A DNA stretch of 64,000 nucleotides from JAIEPX01 sp963725255 (GCA_963725255.1 CAVRXV010000017.1:248001-312000); one strand, 5' to 3'; positions 48,023-56,903 are shown, numbered from the stretch's first letter. The notes: generated from the letters alone by a model not told the origin. Made by a program: numbers and translations.

Positions 48023-48286
48023 TTAACTATTAGAGGGTGTCTCATTTGTGTGGGTTGGTGTACCAACGTGTTGTTGATCAGCCATCGCACGCAAATCCGA
48101 TCCTCCCACTTTAAACTCTTCGCTCTTTTTGCGGTAAGCTGCAACTTTTGCATTATCTGCAGAAGTTTTATCCGCTTTTTTACTGATAGCGGTAACAGCA
48201 TTGACACAAGTATCTGAAAACTGCATCCACATTGCCGCTGCTTTATTCAGTAAACTTTCTATCGACACATTCATATCTTTAGCCAT
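48023..48286 (-). CDS. icmR: Probable IcmR-like (FIR family) partner of IcmQ
   Basis: 87 residues from ATG 48286, with GGAGGAG 8 bases upstream (a TTG at 48301 only extends the frame). The N-terminal ~60 residues look like one amphipathic helical hairpin (MNVSIESLLNKAAAMWMQF, TSADNAKVAAYRKKSEEF), and the rest is polar. Sequence similarity to Legionella IcmR is not obvious by eye. However, IcmR-type genes (FIR: functional homologues of icmR) are known to be unrelated in sequence between species while sitting directly upstream of icmQ. So the call rests on position, size and helical content. Binding to IcmQ is inference. Confidence 0.6.
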   Translation of the reverse strand: MAKDMNVSIESLLNKAAAMWMQFSDTCVNAVTAISKKADKTSADNAKVAAYRKKSEEFKVGGSDLRAMADQQHVGTPTHTNETPSNS

Positions 48287-48728
48287 TTCAATCTCCTCCA
48301 ACCCTGCACTAAACGTGCTATTAATAACGCTGCCTTATTACCTGGAGTTAACTCGACCGAATCCTTGGTCACTCCTGTTCTGATTTTCAGAACAGCCCCC
48401 TAAAGCCTTCCTTTCATTCTTATGGTAAGTATACCACAAATTTATTAACAATATATTAACTCTTCCCCCCATGATGGAAACGTCCATATTTCGCCCATCT
48501 CGGGCGGAAAAATTTACTTTAAAATCCTCATTTACAATAGTAAACTCCGGCTTTAAAGTAAATTTTTCCACCCAACCTGGACAAAATCTGAACGTTTTAG
48601 CCATTCCAGCTAAGGTGCTGAATAGTTACACAATATGTTAACAACCTTCACTTCCGCTACTCACCCATCCTAGGCGTGTAGGGATCTATTGTATATAGGG
48701 CTTGAGTTACATAATTCAAGTCCAAACA
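48287..48728. other. 442-base non-coding gap between icmS and the icmR-like gene
   Basis: No believable gene; short open frames here have poor protein character. It holds a perfect 18-bp inverted repeat (48506-48523 and 48552-48569, GGAAAAATTTACTTTAAA) enclosing a smaller TTTAC...GTAAA pair, and an 8-bp stem CTGTTCTG/CAGAACAG (48375-48395). These may end icmS transcripts or regulate icmR-icmQ. A promoter for icmR-icmQ is expected here. Confidence 0.6.
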
Positions 48729-49079
48729 TTAATCGTACTTTAACTCATCCAAGGGTGTGATTTCCTTTGATGGAGCGGCATTAATCAACTCATTGAGAAC
48801 ATCAGTAATACATAACAAGCGCAAAACAGTGGGGGTAACGTCGTCAAAATTGACTTTCACGCCCAACATCGAGTCTTCTGCCTCATCAAAAGTCACACCA
48901 ATTCCATAACCCAAACAAAGAGAGCACAACTGATCTGCCCTTCGAGATAATGCTGGCAATAAGCCTCTATCAGAAAAGACTTCTTTATGCGTCATAGGGC
49001 GATCATTAAAACTAAAATTCGCCCCCATCTTTTTAGCTATGGCGCACATTTTGGTACTGATAAGACTATCGGCTGCCAT
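48729..49079 (-). CDS. icmS: Dot/Icm adaptor IcmS
   Basis: 116 residues; Legionella IcmS is 114. Small acidic soluble protein: NFSFNDRPMTHKEVFSDRGL, LLPALSRRADQLCSLCLGYG and ML/LLCITDVLNELIN are the recognisable family segments. IcmS pairs with IcmW to recruit effectors to the DotL C-terminal tail. It starts 4 bases after the icmT stop, so the two are co-translated. It keeps its order icmT-icmS but is separated from icmR/icmQ by a long hairpin-rich gap. Confidence 0.93.
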   Translation of the reverse strand: MAADSLISTKMCAIAKKMGANFSFNDRPMTHKEVFSDRGLLPALSRRADQLCSLCLGYGIGVTFDEAEDSMLGVKVNFDDVTPTVLRLLCITDVLNELINAAPSKEITPLDELKYD

Positions 49080-49083
49080 TTAT

Positions 49084-49341
49084 CTATCCCCAAAAAGGCT
49101 TCGCAATTTTTCGTGGGCCGGCCGCTACGGCTCTAACCCATCGACCAAAAATTGCTAATGTAAATCCAAAACGTAATAAGAACGAAAAAAAGATTGTGAA
49201 TAGTGCAGCAATGATGAAAGTCCACAATTTAATGTGTAACAAAAAGAAGAAAAATGGGAATACAGCGCGTGAATCCAAAAAAAAGAATTTCGGATATCTT
49301 GCAGAATCACGCCAGCTCGCATTTTGAGTCGGTAATGCCAT
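49084..49341 (-). CDS. icmT: Dot/Icm inner-membrane protein IcmT
   Basis: 85 residues; Legionella IcmT has 86. N-terminal ASWRDSARYPKFFFLDSRAVFP is the family hallmark, followed by two hydrophobic helices (FFFFLLHIKLWTFIIAAL and TIFFSFLLRFGFTLAI) and a basic tail (RWVRAVAAGPRKIAKP). Function: small essential membrane piece, implicated in host-cell egress. AGGGAAG lies before ATG 49341. First gene of the icmTS block, about 60 bases after dotB. Confidence 0.95.
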   Translation of the reverse strand: MALPTQNASWRDSARYPKFFFLDSRAVFPFFFFLLHIKLWTFIIAALFTIFFSFLLRFGFTLAIFGRWVRAVAAGPRKIAKPFWG

Positions 49342-49400
49342 ATTAACTTCCCTATCAATCGTAATGACTGTATCTATTATAGACTATTTTGGAGGAAAAT

Positions 49401-50531
49401 CTATTCTTGGCGCTTAGCACCCGCTAACAGGACTTTATAGAGACGTTCGGTAATGAGGCCTTCTTTGAAGACGCGCTCAGCATCAACCCTCATGGGCTGA
49501 CCACGCTCTTTTAAGAGTTTACGTGTTAACGAAGTGACTTCGTTATAATTGACCTCTAATAATTTATCGCGGACTTCTTCATCAAAAACCAAAAATTCTC
49601 GAAGAGGGACGCGTTTTCCATCAACTGTCGGAACTAATTGTTGCCACATAATGAGTCGCATGGTTTCAATAATATCAATTGTACGACCTTGACGTTCTTC
49701 TTGTGAAAAACTACCGACAAGACGTCGAATCGATTCAGCAACACCCGTACTATGCAATGTGGTATAAACAGGGTGGCCTGTTAATGCCGCTTCAATAACC
49801 GCACTAATGGTTTCTGGATCACGAGATTCTCCCACTAAAATCAGACGTGGTTTACGACGCAATGCATTACGAACACCCGCAGCAAATGTCGGCAAATGAC
49901 GAGGAATTTCCGATTGACTGATAACCGATGTCGGCATTTGAACCATGTCATACACAAATTCAATAGGAGATTCGTACGTCAGCATTTTACGATGCCCTTC
50001 GGGATCTTCGCTCAACTCACGAATTACTGCCGCTAATAATGTTGTTTTACCCGAACCCGTTGCACCTGTTACATAAACCACACCGTCTTTGGGAGCTAAA
50101 TTTGCGATCACATTTTCGGGTAAATTCATGCTGGCTAAAGTAGGCGGTTCATTGGGAATTGTACGCAACGTTAATTGCATTGCAGAATGGCCTTCGACTT
50201 GGCATGCAGTTCCATTCACACGAAAACGATAACGTTCATTACGACCTGGTCGAATTTCATAGTGCGTATCAACGTCCTGCCCACTGAGTAATTGCGTTGT
50301 ACCATTGGGACCGTAAATGGAATTTAAAAGATCACCTACTTCAGTATTGGTTAATTTTCGTTTTGTAATTTTATATAAACGACCATAAACTTCCGCGACA
50401 ACTTCCTCGTTAGTCTGAAGTGTCACGTCTGATGCATTCAAATTCGTAGCAAAAGCTAACAAACCATCGAAATTTTCAGGAGTAAAACGCGAGGGCTCTC
50501 CAGGATAAAGAAATTCACTAGTCGATTTCAT
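49401..50531 (-). CDS. dotB: Dot/Icm cytoplasmic ATPase DotB
   Basis: 376 residues, a PilT/VirB11-type hexameric ATPase that docks under DotO to energise export. Visible: Walker A GATGSGKTT, the Asp-box (TYESPIEF), Walker B LILVGESRD and the His-box VYTTLHSTG. N-terminal domain begins PSRFTPENFDGLLAFATNL. Length and motifs match Legionella DotB (377). It follows dotC by 3 bases. Intact, in contrast to the partner ATPases dotO and dotL. Confidence 0.96.
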   Translation of the reverse strand: MKSTSEFLYPGEPSRFTPENFDGLLAFATNLNASDVTLQTNEEVVAEVYGRLYKITKRKLTNTEVGDLLNSIYGPNGTTQLLSGQDVDTHYEIRPGRNERYRFRVNGTACQVEGHSAMQLTLRTIPNEPPTLASMNLPENVIANLAPKDGVVYVTGATGSGKTTLLAAVIRELSEDPEGHRKMLTYESPIEFVYDMVQMPTSVISQSEIPRHLPTFAAGVRNALRRKPRLILVGESRDPETISAVIEAALTGHPVYTTLHSTGVAESIRRLVGSFSQEERQGRTIDIIETMRLIMWQQLVPTVDGKRVPLREFLVFDEEVRDKLLEVNYNEVTSLTRKLLKERGQPMRVDAERVFKEGLITERLYKVLLAGAKRQE

Positions 50532-50534
50532 ATT

Positions 50535-51440
50535 TTATTTGCCGTATTTTAAGTCAATCGGATGATCATACTTTTCAGATTTGTAACGTTTAGGCATTAA
50601 CATCGCTTTCACTTTATGTTCATTAGGTTCTTTAACTTCAATCATTTGATTCGGTTGTTTTTGGATAGCCGCTTGCCAAGTTTGACTATTAACATTCAAC
50701 CGTGAAGTATCGGTAATTCGTAATACGCGATCATTAACTCGCATTTCACGATCATCACCTGTAACACCTAAATCAGCCTGCGCAACAAACGGCGCAGTCA
50801 CCATATTCTGAGCATACAATTTATGATATAAAACCATGCCTTTGTAATCGCGATTTAAACGCATTAAATTCGCCTGAAATATTTCATCGGCTTGATCCAC
50901 ACCTTTTTGCCAACCTTCGCGTACAAAACAATTCCACATAGCAGCTTCGTCTCTATTTCTTGGAAGCAATGATGCATGAGGATCTTCAGGTTTTTCGTAG
51001 TGCATCCATAAATATTGCCTCCACGTTGGTGCATTGCTGACAAAACACGGGGGGGTAATTATGCGATATACAACATCGGCAGCTCGAATAGTTTCACAAT
51101 TTGCAATATTCAGCGGATCGCGACCTTCCTCTAAGACAGGTGGTAAAATATCTTTATTGAGTAACAATGCAGTGAAATTATAAATTTTATTAAGATTGTG
51201 TTGCTGCTGTTTTAAAACACAATCAATACGCTCTGCACGCCATGCAAGACCACCTTGAGCTCCAATTGAAATCGCCGTATCACGCAAAGCGTCTTGACGT
51301 AAATTCGTAACCGCAGTTTGACCCCGATTTTGTTTTAACGCAGAAATTTTAATTAATTCGCGAGGCGGCTTGGGCGAAGAAGAACAGCCAACGCAAAGCG
51401 CTAGCAGTGCAAAGCCAACAGTGCTTAAAGTTCTTTTCAT
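50535..51440 (-). CDS. dotC: Dot/Icm outer-membrane lipoprotein DotC
   Basis: 301 residues. Lipoprotein signal MKRTLSTVGFALLALCVGC, with Cys 19 as the lipidated residue. The mature protein has RAERIDCVLKQQQHNLNKIY, VVYRIITPPCFVSNAPTWRQ and FVREGWQKGVDQADEIFQAN, conserved DotC stretches. DotC and DotD target DotH to the outer membrane. GGAG precedes ATG 51440. Placed dotD-dotC-dotB as in Legionella, with only 15 and 3 bases between genes. Confidence 0.95.
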   Translation of the reverse strand: MKRTLSTVGFALLALCVGCSSSPKPPRELIKISALKQNRGQTAVTNLRQDALRDTAISIGAQGGLAWRAERIDCVLKQQQHNLNKIYNFTALLLNKDILPPVLEEGRDPLNIANCETIRAADVVYRIITPPCFVSNAPTWRQYLWMHYEKPEDPHASLLPRNRDEAAMWNCFVREGWQKGVDQADEIFQANLMRLNRDYKGMVLYHKLYAQNMVTAPFVAQADLGVTGDDREMRVNDRVLRITDTSRLNVNSQTWQAAIQKQPNQMIEVKEPNEHKVKAMLMPKRYKSEKYDHPIDLKYGK

Positions 51441-51455
51441 GGTACTCCAAGGGGT

Positions 51456-51974
51456 CTAACGAAGATAGCGCAACTCAATCACCCGGTTGCTCGGGTAAAC
51501 AACGATATCGGCTTTTTTCTGCACCTGGAATGTCACATCCCGGAGAATATCCATTAAAGGTACATCTTGCTTACTAATTTGTACTAAAGCAGGAATCGCT
51601 GGTTTAGGCCCCAATACTCGAACACGATAATGGCCAGCCTTAGCAATTTTTTCGATTAATGGCTCAACGGGTCCAATCCAATCGATTGAAGCAGTTCCTG
51701 CCATACCGATTCGAGCAGGATTTGGAGGTTTAGGTAAACGAGCACCTGGATGCACTGCTCTTTCAATCTCAGATAGTTCTTTGAGAGAATCGTTGATTGA
51801 ATCAGCAGACTCAGCAATTTTAACTTCTGCTTCATCATGAGCGCGTGGCTCGAATCGCATTCCCGTCTCAAAAAAACCAGGATCTCGTCCAGTAGTTCGC
51901 TTATGTATGTTACTCATACATCCGCTAACCAACAATGTTGTACAACAGATAATCAGAGGTAATTTAGCTTTCAT
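51456..51974 (-). CDS. dotD: Dot/Icm outer-membrane lipoprotein DotD
   Basis: 172 residues. Signal MKAKLPLIICCTTLLVSGC ends in a lipobox with Cys 19. The C-terminal ~85 residues form the secretin N0-like domain (DWIGPVEPLIEKIAKAGHYR, VPLMDILRDVTFQVQKKADI, IELRYL). It forms the outer-membrane ring with DotC and DotH. First gene of the main cluster; a TTGACA-17-TTCAAT promoter lies upstream. Confidence 0.94.
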   Translation of the reverse strand: MKAKLPLIICCTTLLVSGCMSNIHKRTTGRDPGFFETGMRFEPRAHDEAEVKIAESADSINDSLKELSEIERAVHPGARLPKPPNPARIGMAGTASIDWIGPVEPLIEKIAKAGHYRVRVLGPKPAIPALVQISKQDVPLMDILRDVTFQVQKKADIVVYPSNRVIELRYLR

Positions 51975-52005
51975 AGTCCCTTAAGCCATTCCATTGAGTT
52001 GAGCT

Positions 52006-52034
52006 ATTGAACCAACTTGGATCCTAGATGTCAA
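52006..52034 (-). promoter_or_regulatory. Candidate sigma-70 promoter of the dotDCB operon
   Basis: Reading the minus strand: TTGACA (52034-52029), 17-base spacer, TTCAAT (52011-52006), about 32 bases ahead of the dotD start codon. Consensus -35, weak -10. Confidence 0.5.
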
Positions 52035-52081
52035 GCATTGAAATCCGCATGTTGAATAAAACAGTTACTATGAAAATACTT

Positions 52082-53191
52082 TTAATCATAAAAATGCGGA
52101 ACAAATCGAGAGTCCCAGTTAGAAATGGGGGTAATGTCTTCTCTCATTCCAATACCGGATGCTTGTCCATTAATAATCCATGATCCAATTACGGGGAAAT
52201 TATTCTCAAAATTCGCAGGTTTGAGTATTTGTTGATACATATATATTCTATGATCCGACTCATCAAAAACAGCGTTTACATTATCACTATTATGAATCGT
52301 AATTTTCACTCCTCCTCGACCACTTAGAGGTTTTTTTACAAATTCACCCTGCAATTTTTTATAATCAAAATAGGAGGGAAGTAAATTTGGGTGTTCAGGG
52401 AACATCTCCCACAACAACACCATCATGCCCTTATTACTTAACATCATTTTCCAGGCGGGCTCCATAATGTTAATTCTCGTTTGTAAAGCTCGATTATAAA
52501 ATTCTTCACTCATCCACTCCCACGGAAAATATTTGTACAGATTATTAATAACTTCACGCTTATCATCAACCAAATTAACACCATTCCAACCAATTTGATC
52601 AATATGAACAAGCTTTGTTTTTATGCCTTTTAATTCCATTGTTTTTGCCAGATAATTCATATTGTCTAGAATTTCGGAATATTCCGTGCGACCAGCGACA
52701 TGTATTTGACTAATATTATTACTCGGCCAATTTTCCACTAGACGTGCTTGTATGGAATTAAACTGCTGACAGTTTGGCCATACCTGATCCAACCATTGCT
52801 TCTGAACTAAACTACCCTCTAACAAACAAACAGGTGTATCGCCGTTATATTCGAGTAATTTTGGTGGGTCAATGCCATTATAGCCAAGATCAAGCCGACC
52901 TATTTTCGTTTTGTCCCAATTTTTCCAACTCGTTTCAATTACAGGCCATGCATACTCTGGGATATTCAGTTCATGATAGCGTTGATGAGTAATAATATTA
53001 TCTATTAGTGCAAGACACATAGTTTCAATTTCATTAGTGGCGTTTTCTATGATTTTTATTTCGCTTAAATCAAATCGATAACAGCAACTCTCATCCCAAT
53101 AAATTTCATTTTTAAGCGAATGAAAACTAAATCCGAGAGACTCAACCTCGGACTTCCAATGTTCTCGAGGCGTTATTAAGATTCTTTCCAT
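52082..53191 (-). CDS. Glutathionylspermidine synthase-like ATP-grasp protein, paralogue 3
   Basis: 369 residues, homologous to the C-terminal synthetase domain of glutathionylspermidine synthase (YgiC/YjfC type). Typical segments: LNIPEYAWPVIETSWKN, GRLDLGYNGIDPPKLLEYNG, DTPVCLLEGS, PAWKMMLSNKGMMVLLWEMF, EFVKKPLSGRGG and a final VIGSWIINGQASGIGMRED. These hold the ATP/Mg ligands (E in LLEYNxDTP, K in VKKP, R in GRxG, GxGxR near the end). YgiC-like enzymes ligate peptides; their substrate is not known. Third in a tandem of three; the most diverged copy. Confidence 0.88.
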   Translation of the reverse strand: MERILITPREHWKSEVESLGFSFHSLKNEIYWDESCCYRFDLSEIKIIENATNEIETMCLALIDNIITHQRYHELNIPEYAWPVIETSWKNWDKTKIGRLDLGYNGIDPPKLLEYNGDTPVCLLEGSLVQKQWLDQVWPNCQQFNSIQARLVENWPSNNISQIHVAGRTEYSEILDNMNYLAKTMELKGIKTKLVHIDQIGWNGVNLVDDKREVINNLYKYFPWEWMSEEFYNRALQTRINIMEPAWKMMLSNKGMMVLLWEMFPEHPNLLPSYFDYKKLQGEFVKKPLSGRGGVKITIHNSDNVNAVFDESDHRIYMYQQILKPANFENNFPVIGSWIINGQASGIGMREDITPISNWDSRFVPHFYD

Positions 53192-53200
53192 ATTAACCTC

Positions 53201-54310
53201 CTAATCATAAATATGCGGTACAAATCTGCTCGTATCGCGAGTGATTGGAGTATTATCTTCTCTAATAATAATTCCCGCAGGCTCACCTGCGATTATCCAA
53301 GACCCTATTACAGCAAAATTCCCTTCAAAATCTGGCAAACAATGAGATTTTTGAAACATAAATTTACCTGCACCATACTCCCCGCCTGTTGTAATAACCC
53401 CTTTTTCAGTAACCATAGAAATATTTGCACCCTCTCGACCAATCATCGGTTTCTTAACATAATCTCCTGGTAATTGTTTATTGTCGAAAAAAGCGGGTAA
53501 TAGATTAGGGTGCCCTGGAAATAATTCCCACAGCAACACCAAAAAACCTTTATTATTTAAAATCATTTTCCATGCGGGTTCTAATACTCGAATATTTGAT
53601 TTTACAACTTGGCTAAAAAATTCTTTTGGCATTTGCTCCCAAGGAACTCTCTTAATTAATATCTTAATCGCCTCACCATCAGTATCAATAAATTCATTTC
53701 CGTTCCATTTTACATCATCGATGTATACAGGTTTCTGTGAATAACCAGCCTCTTTGGCTGTGTCACCCAGATATAAAACATCACTTATTATCCAGGGAAC
53801 GTTTCTTTTCCATGTCAGATGAATCTTTTCTGAAATTAAGCGTGACCAAGCTGTCACTAACCTTTCGTGTATAGAATTAAATTGAATGTTTTCAGGATAT
53901 ACATCTTGATGCCATTGCCTCTGAACAAGACTGGATTCAAGGATGCAGGCCGGTATATCGGCATTATATTCCAATAACTTAGGAGGCTGAATTCCATCAA
54001 AGCTGAAATCTAAACGACCGCAGAGGGATTCTTCATTACTATTCCAACTCTTCTCAATTAACGGCCAAGCATATTCGGGAATGTTAAGTTTGTAATAAAG
54101 TCCTTTACTGACTATAGAATCTACGAGCTCCAAACAAATGGCATGGATCTCCCGAGTCGCATTTTCAAGCTGCGTAATTTCTTTTTTTTGAAAGCGATAA
54201 CAAACATATTCGTTCCAATAGAGTTCATTTTTCGTTGAATGAAAACTTAGACCTTGAGATTCCACCTTAGATTGCCAATTTGAACGAGGAGTACTACTTA
54301 TACGCTCCAT
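53201..54310 (-). CDS. Glutathionylspermidine synthase-like ATP-grasp protein, paralogue 2
   Basis: 369 residues, same family and same length as its two neighbours. It keeps LNIPEYAWPLIEKSWNS, GRLDFSFDGIQPPKLLEYNA, DIPACILESSLVQRQW, PAWKMILNNKGFLVLLWELF, DYVKKPMIGREGANIS and AVIGSWIIAGEPAGIIIRED. Ligands for ATP and Mg appear conserved. Ends 9 bases before the next start, so one operon. Cysteine-free in the active loop region. Probably makes a peptide-polyamine or peptide amide bond; substrate unknown. Confidence 0.88.
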   Translation of the reverse strand: MERISSTPRSNWQSKVESQGLSFHSTKNELYWNEYVCYRFQKKEITQLENATREIHAICLELVDSIVSKGLYYKLNIPEYAWPLIEKSWNSNEESLCGRLDFSFDGIQPPKLLEYNADIPACILESSLVQRQWHQDVYPENIQFNSIHERLVTAWSRLISEKIHLTWKRNVPWIISDVLYLGDTAKEAGYSQKPVYIDDVKWNGNEFIDTDGEAIKILIKRVPWEQMPKEFFSQVVKSNIRVLEPAWKMILNNKGFLVLLWELFPGHPNLLPAFFDNKQLPGDYVKKPMIGREGANISMVTEKGVITTGGEYGAGKFMFQKSHCLPDFEGNFAVIGSWIIAGEPAGIIIREDNTPITRDTSRFVPHIYD

Positions 54311-54324
54311 AAAATAAATCTCGT

Positions 54325-55434
54325 TTAATAATAAAAATAGGGGACGACGCGACTCGCTCCCCGAGTAATAGGTGTATCATCCTCTCTTATGATGATCCCA
54401 GATGACTCACCGTCTATCAACCAAGATCCTATTAAAGGAAAATTACCATCAAAATTGGGTAGTAAATGAGCCTGTTGATAAACATAAGCGCCATCACCAT
54501 ACTTGCCTTCAGTAGTTATCGAGCAAGACTCTGTATTAAGCGAAATATTATGCCCTTCTCTTCCAAGGAGGGGTTTCTTAACGAAATCCCCTTTCAAATA
54601 TTTAGGATCAAAAAATGCTGGTAGCAAATTTGGGTGATCTGGAAATAACTCCCAGAGTAAAACTAAAAAACCTTTGTTACTTAATATCATTTTCCATGCG
54701 GGTTCAATTACCCTTGTTTTCGAGATAAGCAAGCGATCAAAAACTTCTTCTAGCATCCACTCCCAAGGGGTGATTTTAAAGAGCGTTTCAATAACTTCAT
54801 CCTCTTGGTCGAGATAATATCGACCATTCCAACGCACTTCCTCAACATAGATATGCTTGAAGTCTAAACCAGCACGAGTAAGTGTATTTGTCATATAATT
54901 AATCGTTTCCAGAAGCCATGGAGCAGAATTACGGCATGTTAGGTGAACTCGACCAGAGCCCAACCGCGACCACGCTTTTACCAACCTCTCCTGTATAGCA
55001 TTCATTTGGTAACCGCTAAGGCCAACTTCCTCTAACCAATGTTTTTGTATTAAGCTCGTTTCTAATAAACACAGCGGTGTATCAGCATTGTATTCGTACA
55101 ATTTAGGTGGATGAAGTCCGTCATAACAAAGATCTAATCTTCCAATGAGGGGGGGCTCTTTATTTTTCCAGCTAAATTCTATTAAAGGCCAAGCGGATTC
55201 TGGAATATTGAGCTTATAATATGTACGTTGTGAAATTACATGATCAACCAATTCTAAACAAAGGCTTTCTATTTCGTTTGTGGCTTTTTGGATTTCTTCA
55301 ATTTCTTTGCTTGTTAAATGATAGCAAGCATGTTCATTCCAAAATATTTTGTTGTTAATTGTGTGATGAGTAAAACCTAAGGCTTCAACTTGAGCTTCCC
55401 ATTCAGGCCGAGGATTTATGCGTATTCTTTCCAT
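54325..55434 (-). CDS. Glutathionylspermidine synthase-like ATP-grasp protein, paralogue 1
   Basis: 369 residues, first gene of the three-copy tandem. Segments LNIPESAWPLIEFSWKN, GRLDLCYDGLHPPKLYEYNA, DTPLCLLETSLIQKHW, PAWKMILSNKGFLVLLWELF, DFVKKPLLGREGHNIS and PLIGSWLIDGESSGIIIRED are shared with copies 2 and 3. A consensus-like promoter lies just upstream (TTGACA). All three have the same length, showing duplication without decay. None carries the amidase domain of the E. coli bifunctional enzyme. Confidence 0.88.
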   Translation of the reverse strand: MERIRINPRPEWEAQVEALGFTHHTINNKIFWNEHACYHLTSKEIEEIQKATNEIESLCLELVDHVISQRTYYKLNIPESAWPLIEFSWKNKEPPLIGRLDLCYDGLHPPKLYEYNADTPLCLLETSLIQKHWLEEVGLSGYQMNAIQERLVKAWSRLGSGRVHLTCRNSAPWLLETINYMTNTLTRAGLDFKHIYVEEVRWNGRYYLDQEDEVIETLFKITPWEWMLEEVFDRLLISKTRVIEPAWKMILSNKGFLVLLWELFPDHPNLLPAFFDPKYLKGDFVKKPLLGREGHNISLNTESCSITTEGKYGDGAYVYQQAHLLPNFDGNFPLIGSWLIDGESSGIIIREDDTPITRGASRVVPYFYY

Positions 55435-55443
55435 AGTGATTTT

Positions 55444-55473
55444 AGACTATGCCATTCTTTAGCGTCATGTCAA
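55444..55473 (-). promoter_or_regulatory. Candidate sigma-70 promoter of the three-gene synthetase operon
   Basis: Minus strand: TTGACA (55473-55468), then CATAGT at a 16-base or TAGTCT at an 18-base spacing, a few bases before the start at 55434. The leader would be very short, so the exact -10 is unsure. Confidence 0.45.
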
Positions 55474-55495
55474 GAAATCGTGTTATAGTTGAAGC

Positions 55496-56827
55496 ATGAA
55501 AATTAATAGAACCTCGTTGTCTTTGATCATGACAGTGTACATACCACTGTTTGCCCTCTATTTACTTGTGTATTTATTTAAAAAGCAAGAATTACTAGGA
55601 TTTCAACTTGTTCATTGGGTCTTCATAGTCATTGCATTATCACTTTTAGTATCACCTAAAAGAAAAGAGTCTTACCAGTGTGGAAATAAGAAACTTCCAT
55701 GGCCACTCTGGTTGATAGGTACCACTGGTTTTGTGAGTTTGCTTTACAGCTTCTTTTATTTTGGGCACCGTTTTCTGAGTGAAGTGTTAACCATTAACAA
55801 ACCTATTGATTTACCAACAGCACCCCCACTGGCATCGGGTGGATTATTTCCATGGGCCTTAGTGGCTTTATTTGCGATTACATTACAACGTGTCTATTTT
55901 ACTAATAAAAATACAGGTCTGATAAGTGATTGTTTAGAACCCATTTTTAATACCTCACAACACAGTAACATTGGTAAATATTGCAATACTTATTTAAGGA
56001 TCACCATCTTTTTTTCATTGTTGCTACCCTTGTTCTTTATCGGATCTATAATTTTATTCTTTTGTACACAATACAGCGGTTTAACAATATCTCCTGGTAT
56101 CAACATGCAAAATATTTTTGCATCTACCATTTTATTCTATGTCATTAACTTCTCAGAATGGCAATTAAGCTTTAATTGGTTGATCAAGAAAAGAGCCCCC
56201 ACTTTCTTGAGCATGTTGATCGTATTATTCTTCACAATGATACTCCTAGTGTTATTAGTTGCAGGAACGCAATTATTACCACTGTCGTTTGTTATCAACT
56301 ATTATCCATTTGATCCGACAGCTTGGAATACTGTATTAGACATGCTGGATATTTTTATCGCCTTAAGCTGGCTACCCATCGCAAGTTCAACAATTGCAAT
56401 TTTATCTCGTGGTTACAGGAACGATCAAATAATTATAGCAACATTATTCGTCCCGCTGCTGACACAATTTTGCACAATTTCAGATCTTATTTTTAACAAT
56501 ACACAAATAGCCATTATTTTATTATGCTGCTCAATTTTGTTACTCATGATTTTTTTAAAGGACTCGCTCGTTACCCTCGTGAGCAGGGGAATATTTCCAA
56601 CCTCTTTTTCAATGAAGCAAAGAAAACCCACACTCTATTTACGCTCTTTGTTGATAACCACCATCGCTTTTATTGGTATTTTTTGGGTGACCGGCATTTA
56701 TCTTATCACATTATTAGTCAGTGCATTTACGATTACAACGGCCCTACTCATCATGAGCCTAGTCATTCATCAGCATCTCCCGGTTAAGGATTTTGGGTGT
56801 TTAGATCACTCAATGCCCTCTATTTAG
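55496..56827 (+). CDS. Polytopic inner-membrane protein, possible transporter
   Basis: 443 residues and about twelve hydrophobic segments, e.g. SLIMTVYIPLFALYLLVYLF, LVHWVFIVIALSLLV, FPWALVALFAITLQ, IFFSLLLPLFFIGSIILF, SMLIVLFFTMILLVLLVAGT and TIAFIGIFWVTGIYLITLL. The layout and the GGLFPWALVALFAI segment resemble BCCT (betaine/choline/carnitine) transporters, but I do not see a reliable substrate motif. The last ~18 residues (QHLPVKDFGCLDHSMPS) are encoded by a copy of the CAGCATCTCCCGG repeat, so the original C-terminus is lost. Divergent from the synthetase operon, separated by only ~60 bases. Confidence 0.6.
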   Translation: MKINRTSLSLIMTVYIPLFALYLLVYLFKKQELLGFQLVHWVFIVIALSLLVSPKRKESYQCGNKKLPWPLWLIGTTGFVSLLYSFFYFGHRFLSEVLTINKPIDLPTAPPLASGGLFPWALVALFAITLQRVYFTNKNTGLISDCLEPIFNTSQHSNIGKYCNTYLRITIFFSLLLPLFFIGSIILFFCTQYSGLTISPGINMQNIFASTILFYVINFSEWQLSFNWLIKKRAPTFLSMLIVLFFTMILLVLLVAGTQLLPLSFVINYYPFDPTAWNTVLDMLDIFIALSWLPIASSTIAILSRGYRNDQIIIATLFVPLLTQFCTISDLIFNNTQIAIILLCCSILLLMIFLKDSLVTLVSRGIFPTSFSMKQRKPTLYLRSLLITTIAFIGIFWVTGIYLITLLVSAFTITTALLIMSLVIHQHLPVKDFGCLDHSMPSI

Positions 56828-56903
56828 GGGAGAGAATCACGATTCTCTCCCCTAAAACCCCTCATCGCGAAAGGAAAATCTTCTAACACCTTGAATGCAA
56901 ATG
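56771..56903. repeat. CAGCATCTCCCGG repeat family, copy forming a gene's 3' end
   Basis: About 133 bases. The first 57 encode the end of the membrane-protein gene. Then comes the 13-bp palindrome (56825-56837 and 56840-56852) identical to that at 21163-21190, and the CATCGCGAAAGGAAAATCTTCT tail. Confidence 0.85.

Noticed and set aside
48338..48604. 88-residue minus-strand reading frame in the icmS-icmR gap
   Set aside because: It runs through the inverted repeat, has no ribosome site and odd composition. I treat it as chance.
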